This document shows positions 61,066 through 64,000 of a stretch of DNA of 64,000 bases, one piece after another (position 1 is the stretch's first letter; the number at the start of each line of letters is the position of its first letter). Source of the DNA: Thermocaproicibacter melissae. GTDB taxonomy: Bacteria > Bacillota > Clostridia > Oscillospirales > Acutalibacteraceae. A program made the position numbers and the translations under genes. The notes below the pieces were generated by a model, which saw only the letters and a list, made by a program, of their open reading frames with translations, made no database searches and was not told the DNA's origin. The stretch spans positions 186,001 to 250,000 of the forward strand of contig NZ_CP101827.1 of the NCBI RefSeq assembly GCF_024498295.1. The letters run 5' to 3'.

Positions 61066-61512
61066 ATGCGGATCTCGTCAAAGGGCCGTTATGGCCTTGC
61101 CGCTTCCATCGTGCTGGCGCAGAACTACGCAAGCGGGGCCTACCTCACGGTAGTGAACCTCTCGGAGCGGCTCGGGATTTCCAAGATATATTTGGAGCAG
61201 GTTTTCTCGCTGTTGAAAAAAGCGGAAATCGTTCACTCCGTCAAAGGTGCGCAGGGAGGATATCGGCTTGCGCGCCCCCCGCAGGATATCAGCGTAAAGG
61301 AAGTGCTCACGGCGCTCGAGCAGTCGCTGTTTGAAAAGACGGAGAAATCGGTGGAGACGAAAGCGCCGGAAATTGAAAACGCCATGCAGGACGCGGTCTT
61401 TTCGGAAATTGACAAAGTGGTTCTGCAGACGCTTTCCGGCATCTCGCTTTACTCGCTGATGTCAAAGGCCGAGGAATACCACGAAAACGACGGCTATATG
61501 TTCTATATCTAA
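61066..61512 (+). CDS. Rrf2 family regulator, CymR-like
   Basis: The 148-residue product has the Rrf2 winged helix at its N-terminus (MRISSKGRYGLAASIVLA, then LSERLGISKIYLEQVFSLLKKAEIV and GAQGGYRLAR). It contains no cysteine, so it cannot hold the Fe-S cluster of IscR or NsrR. CymR, which represses cysteine genes and works in complex with CysK, is the cysteine-poor type. Its place opposite cysK supports that role (inference). ATG 61066 is preferred over ATG 61060 by spacing from AGAAGGA. Confidence 0.87.
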   Translation: MRISSKGRYGLAASIVLAQNYASGAYLTVVNLSERLGISKIYLEQVFSLLKKAEIVHSVKGAQGGYRLARPPQDISVKEVLTALEQSLFEKTEKSVETKAPEIENAMQDAVFSEIDKVVLQTLSGISLYSLMSKAEEYHENDGYMFYI

Positions 61513-61542
61513 AAGAATTGTGAAACCGGGAGGGAACCGCGG

Positions 61543-62262
61543 ATGAAAGCCGAAATCACGTATCTTTATCACAGTGCGTTCGCGGTGAAAACGCCTTCGC
61601 ATTTTCTTGTATTCGATTATTATTACGACAGGCCGAACGGCGGCCATCTTGCACAGGGAGTCATCAACCCGGAGGAAATCAAGGACGAAAACGTTGTGGT
61701 TTTCGCATCGCACCGCCATCCCGACCATTACAGCCCGCGCATTCTGAGCTGGCGCAGTCAAATCCCGAACATCCGCTATGTTTTGTCTGAAGGAATCCGT
61801 ACGCACGGGGTTGGTCTGACAGCGGCCCCGGGGCGGAACTACGACCTCGGCGATGTCAGAATCCGCACGCTGAAATCGACGGATGAAGGTGTTGCGTTTC
61901 TCGTGGAGGTTGACGGCATGAAGATTTACCACGCCGGAGACCTGAACTGGTGGAAATGGGACGGTGATTCCACGGAGGAGGCAGTCTACATGGAGCGGGC
62001 GTTCAAAGCGCAGGTAGACCTTCTTCGGGGCGAAACCGTTGACGTGGCATTCCTTCCGTGCGACCCGCGGCAGGGCAAAGACGCCGTTCTCGGATTCGAC
62101 TATTTTATGAAAACAGTTAGTCCGCGTCATGCCGTGCCCATGCACTCCTTCGGCAACACCGACTTCTTTGAAATACTGGATACCGACCCCCGCACCGAGC
62201 CGTACCGCAAAAAGATTCTGCAGTACCGTTCCCGCGGGGAAACGATGCTTGTAACAGATTAA
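61543..62262 (+). CDS. MBL-fold metallo-hydrolase
   Basis: The 239-residue product is a metallo-beta-lactamase-fold hydrolase of the UlaG/RomA-like type. The metal motif reads SHRHPDHY (HxHxDH, about 56-63), with a later Asp in YHAGDLNWW (about 129-137) and His in VPMHSFG. Substrate unknown. It lies 30 bases after the Rrf2 gene, probably in the same transcript, and ends before palindromic element B. Confidence 0.86.
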   Translation: MKAEITYLYHSAFAVKTPSHFLVFDYYYDRPNGGHLAQGVINPEEIKDENVVVFASHRHPDHYSPRILSWRSQIPNIRYVLSEGIRTHGVGLTAAPGRNYDLGDVRIRTLKSTDEGVAFLVEVDGMKIYHAGDLNWWKWDGDSTEEAVYMERAFKAQVDLLRGETVDVAFLPCDPRQGKDAVLGFDYFMKTVSPRHAVPMHSFGNTDFFEILDTDPRTEPYRKKILQYRSRGETMLVTD

Positions 62263-62278
62263 ATATTATGTTTACAAT

Positions 62279-62326
62279 GAAAAACCTCCTGTTGCAGAAT
62301 GGAAACTGCAACAGGAGGTAATTTTT
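62279..62326. repeat. Interspersed palindromic repeat, element B
   Basis: A perfect 14-bp stem (ACCTCCTGTTGCAG 62284-62297 with 62306-62319, 8-base loop AATGGAAA) has A5 before and AATTTTTAT after. The arms match element A (35472) except for one base. It lies between the convergent MBL and nrdG genes and can terminate both. Confidence 0.85.
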
Positions 62327-62357
62327 ATAATGCTTTGACGAGAGTCAAGACTGTCAT

Positions 62358-62861
62358 TTAATAATCCGCAAGGACAACGGAGCCTGTTTTTCTCGTGGCG
62401 TTCATGTCAATTATCCGCTGGTTGCGGCTTCCGCGGAAACGGAGGGAAAGATCTTTTTCCGCGAGCACAAACGGCCCGTCGATGAGCAGGTCGGTCTGCG
62501 CCAAGAGGTCATCTACGTCCGGGTCATGCTTTGCGAGCAGCTGCTCGTAGAGGTAACCTGTAAACGTAACAACATCGAGGCCGCGGCTGTGCGCCATGCG
62601 CGCCAGCTCCGCAAGCGGGGCAGGCTGGCAGAACGGTTCGCCGCCGCTTAAAGTAATACCCTTAAGGAGCGGGTTTTGGCAGATTTCCTCAAACAGCTTG
62701 CGGATATCCACAACCTTGCCGCCGTCAAACGGGTGCGTCTGCGGATTGTGGCACCCGGGGCAGTTGTGCGGACACCCTTGGGTAAAAACGGTGTACCGGA
62801 AACCGGGTCCGTCGACAATAGACTCCGGTTCCACACCGCTGATGCGCAGTTTATACTCCAT
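62358..62861 (-). CDS. nrdG: Anaerobic ribonucleotide reductase activating protein NrdG
   Basis: NrdG is the radical-SAM activase that makes the glycyl radical in NrdD. The 167-residue product has the CxxxCxxC cluster motif (CPHNCPGC, about 30-37), the GGEPF SAM motif (about 74-78) and normal length. It overlaps the end of nrdD by 11 bases. Confidence 0.95.
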   Translation of the reverse strand: MEYKLRISGVEPESIVDGPGFRYTVFTQGCPHNCPGCHNPQTHPFDGGKVVDIRKLFEEICQNPLLKGITLSGGEPFCQPAPLAELARMAHSRGLDVVTFTGYLYEQLLAKHDPDVDDLLAQTDLLIDGPFVLAEKDLSLRFRGSRNQRIIDMNATRKTGSVVLADY

Positions 62862-64000
62862 GCTTCACCCGGTCTCTCTCCTCGGCCCTTTTCGCGTCAT
62901 TCCAGCGGTCCATGGTACCCACGAGGTAGCCGGTAATACGGCGGATGCGCTCAAACTTCGGTCCTTCTTCCTCATGGCGGTGGCACTTCGGGCACTCGTT
63001 GTCGATGATGCCGTTGTAGCCGCACACCGGGTCGCGGTCGACCGGATGGTTGACGGCGCCGTAGCCGATGCCGTTCTCCTTCATGCAGCGCACCACAGCC
63101 TCAAATGCTTCAAGGTTCTTCGTGGTGTCGCCGTCGAGTTCCACATAGGTGATATGTCCGGCATTCGTTAAAGCGTGATAAGGCGCTTCAATCTGAATCT
63201 TGCGGAATGCCGAAATGGGGTAATAAACCGGCACATGGAACGAGTTGGTGTAATACTCGCGGTCGGTAATGCCCGGAATCTTGCCGTACTTCTTCTGGTC
63301 GATGCGTACGAAGCGGCCGGAAAGCCCCTCAGCCGGCGTTGCCAGCAGCGTGAAATTCAGGCCTGTTTTCTCCGACTGTTCGTCACAGCGTTTCCGCATG
63401 TGAGTGACTATTTCAAGCCCGAGTTTCTGGCTTTCTTCGCTTTCACCGTGGTGTTTGCCTGTAAGGGCCACAAGCGTCTCCGCAAGGCCGATAAAGCCAA
63501 CGCTTAAGGTACCGTGCTTCAGCACCTCCGCCACGCTGTCGGTCCATGCCAGCTTCTCGCTGTCAATCCACACCCCCTGTCCCATCAGGAACGGGTAGTT
63601 GTAGACCTTCTTGGAGCACTGAATCTTGAAGCGGTGAAGCAGCTGACGGAACACGAGATCAATGCGTTCGTCGAGCATTTGATAGAACTTTTTAATGTCC
63701 CCGTGTGCTTCAATGCCGAGGCGAGGCAGATTGATGGAAGTAAAGCTCAGATTTCCGCGTCCGCAGGTAACCTGGCGGTTCTTGTCATAAACATTGCCGA
63801 TTACGCGGGTGCGGCAGCCCATGTATGCCACCTCGGAGTTATAATCGCCCGGGCGGTAATACTGCAGGTTAAACGGCGCGTCCAGGAAGCTGAAGTTCGG
63901 GAACAGACGCTTTGCGCTGACGCGAATGGCGAGCTTGAACAGGTCATAGTTCGGGTCGCCGGGGTTGTAGTTGATGCCCTCTTTGACCTTGAAAATCTGG
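62851..64000 (-). CDS. nrdD: Anaerobic ribonucleoside-triphosphate reductase NrdD (5' end outside window)
   Basis: NrdD reduces ribonucleotides without oxygen. The frame is open from the right edge to the stop at 62851, about 382 C-terminal residues. The end has a Cys pattern (DPVCGYNG and ECPKCHR) and the glycyl-radical loop (RITGYLVG) about 30 residues from the C-terminus. The upstream sequence (FPNFSFLDAPFN and GCRTRV) is also typical. The start lies outside, so regulation (an NrdR box, for instance) cannot be judged. Confidence 0.95.
   Translation of the reverse strand, partial: QIFKVKEGINYNPGDPNYDLFKLAIRVSAKRLFPNFSFLDAPFNLQYYRPGDYNSEVAYMGCRTRVIGNVYDKNRQVTCGRGNLSFTSINLPRLGIEAHGDIKKFYQMLDERIDLVFRQLLHRFKIQCSKKVYNYPFLMGQGVWIDSEKLAWTDSVAEVLKHGTLSVGFIGLAETLVALTGKHHGESEESQKLGLEIVTHMRKRCDEQSEKTGLNFTLLATPAEGLSGRFVRIDQKKYGKIPGITDREYYTNSFHVPVYYPISAFRKIQIEAPYHALTNAGHITYVELDGDTTKNLEAFEAVVRCMKENGIGYGAVNHPVDRDPVCGYNGIIDNECPKCHRHEEEGPKFERIRRITGYLVGTMDRWNDAKRAEERDRVKHGV

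Noticed and set aside
1-64000. rRNA, tRNA, prophage or complete insertion sequence
   Set aside because: No cloverleaf, rRNA segment, integrase, transposase or phage structural gene could be recognised by reading the sequence; a covariance search would be needed for small RNAs.

Overview
The window comes from a motile, anaerobic, low-to-moderate GC Gram-positive bacterium of the class Clostridia, probably an Oscillospiraceae/Ruminococcaceae-type lineage. The grounds are a Bacillus/Clostridium-style flagellar super-operon (fliE to sigD with FliY, CheC and CheD), SigD-type promoters of the form TAAA-N15-GCCGATAT, an SPKTG-type surface-anchor tail, frequent TTG/GTG starts with strong AGGAGG ribosome-binding sites, and a class III (oxygen-sensitive) ribonucleotide reductase. 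No rRNA, tRNA, CRISPR array or intact mobile element was seen.

Region 1 (1-22664, + strand) is one nearly gapless operon: fliE(partial)-fliF-fliG-fliH-fliI-fliJ-fliK-flgD-TIGR02530-like-flgE-flbD-fliM-fliY-cheY-fliO-fliP-fliQ-fliR-flhB-flhA-sigD-flgF-flgG-fapA-cheC-cheD. It builds the MS ring, C ring, export gate, rod and hook, and ends with the sigma factor for late genes and two chemotaxis adaptation genes. fliL, motAB, flhF and flhG, often found in such operons, are absent from it.

Region 2 (22661-31210, - strand) holds late flagellar and chemotaxis genes: a SigD-promoted fliD-fliS-fliT-like operon; a SigD-promoted cheW-pilZ-cheW-mcp operon; and, upstream, a FliK-like gene with a stand-alone FlhB C-terminal domain (ylqG/ylqH-like) with a housekeeping-type promoter. 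Region 3 (31282-35640, + strand) is a SigD-promoted cheA-cheR-cheB operon. Its CheB has an intact esterase domain but a degenerate receiver that lacks the phospho-acceptor Asp.

Region 4 (35679-64000) is mixed metabolism and cell envelope: a multidomain cell-wall-anchored GH10 xylanase; an FHA-SEDS glycosyltransferase plus its PBP transpeptidase partner; full-length purL; alanine racemase; a GNAT acetyltransferase; a decaying ABC-transporter operon with a broken ECF sigma gene; a secreted protein of unknown function; an rRNA methyltransferase with an MltG-like lipoprotein and a Crp/Fnr regulator; sbcCD; a VOC protein; cysK-tcdA divergent from a cysteine-free Rrf2 (CymR-type) regulator; an MBL-fold hydrolase; and nrdD(partial)-nrdG.

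Points that gene content alone does not explain: a family of three long palindromes, each sitting between convergent genes; a repeat block at 58505-58706 whose three hairpins keep pairing through compensatory changes; crossed promoters between the ylqG-like gene and cheA; and the loss of the phosphorylation site in CheB. I did not find a clearly new multi-gene system. The most unusual items are regulatory or repeat structures and the altered CheB.
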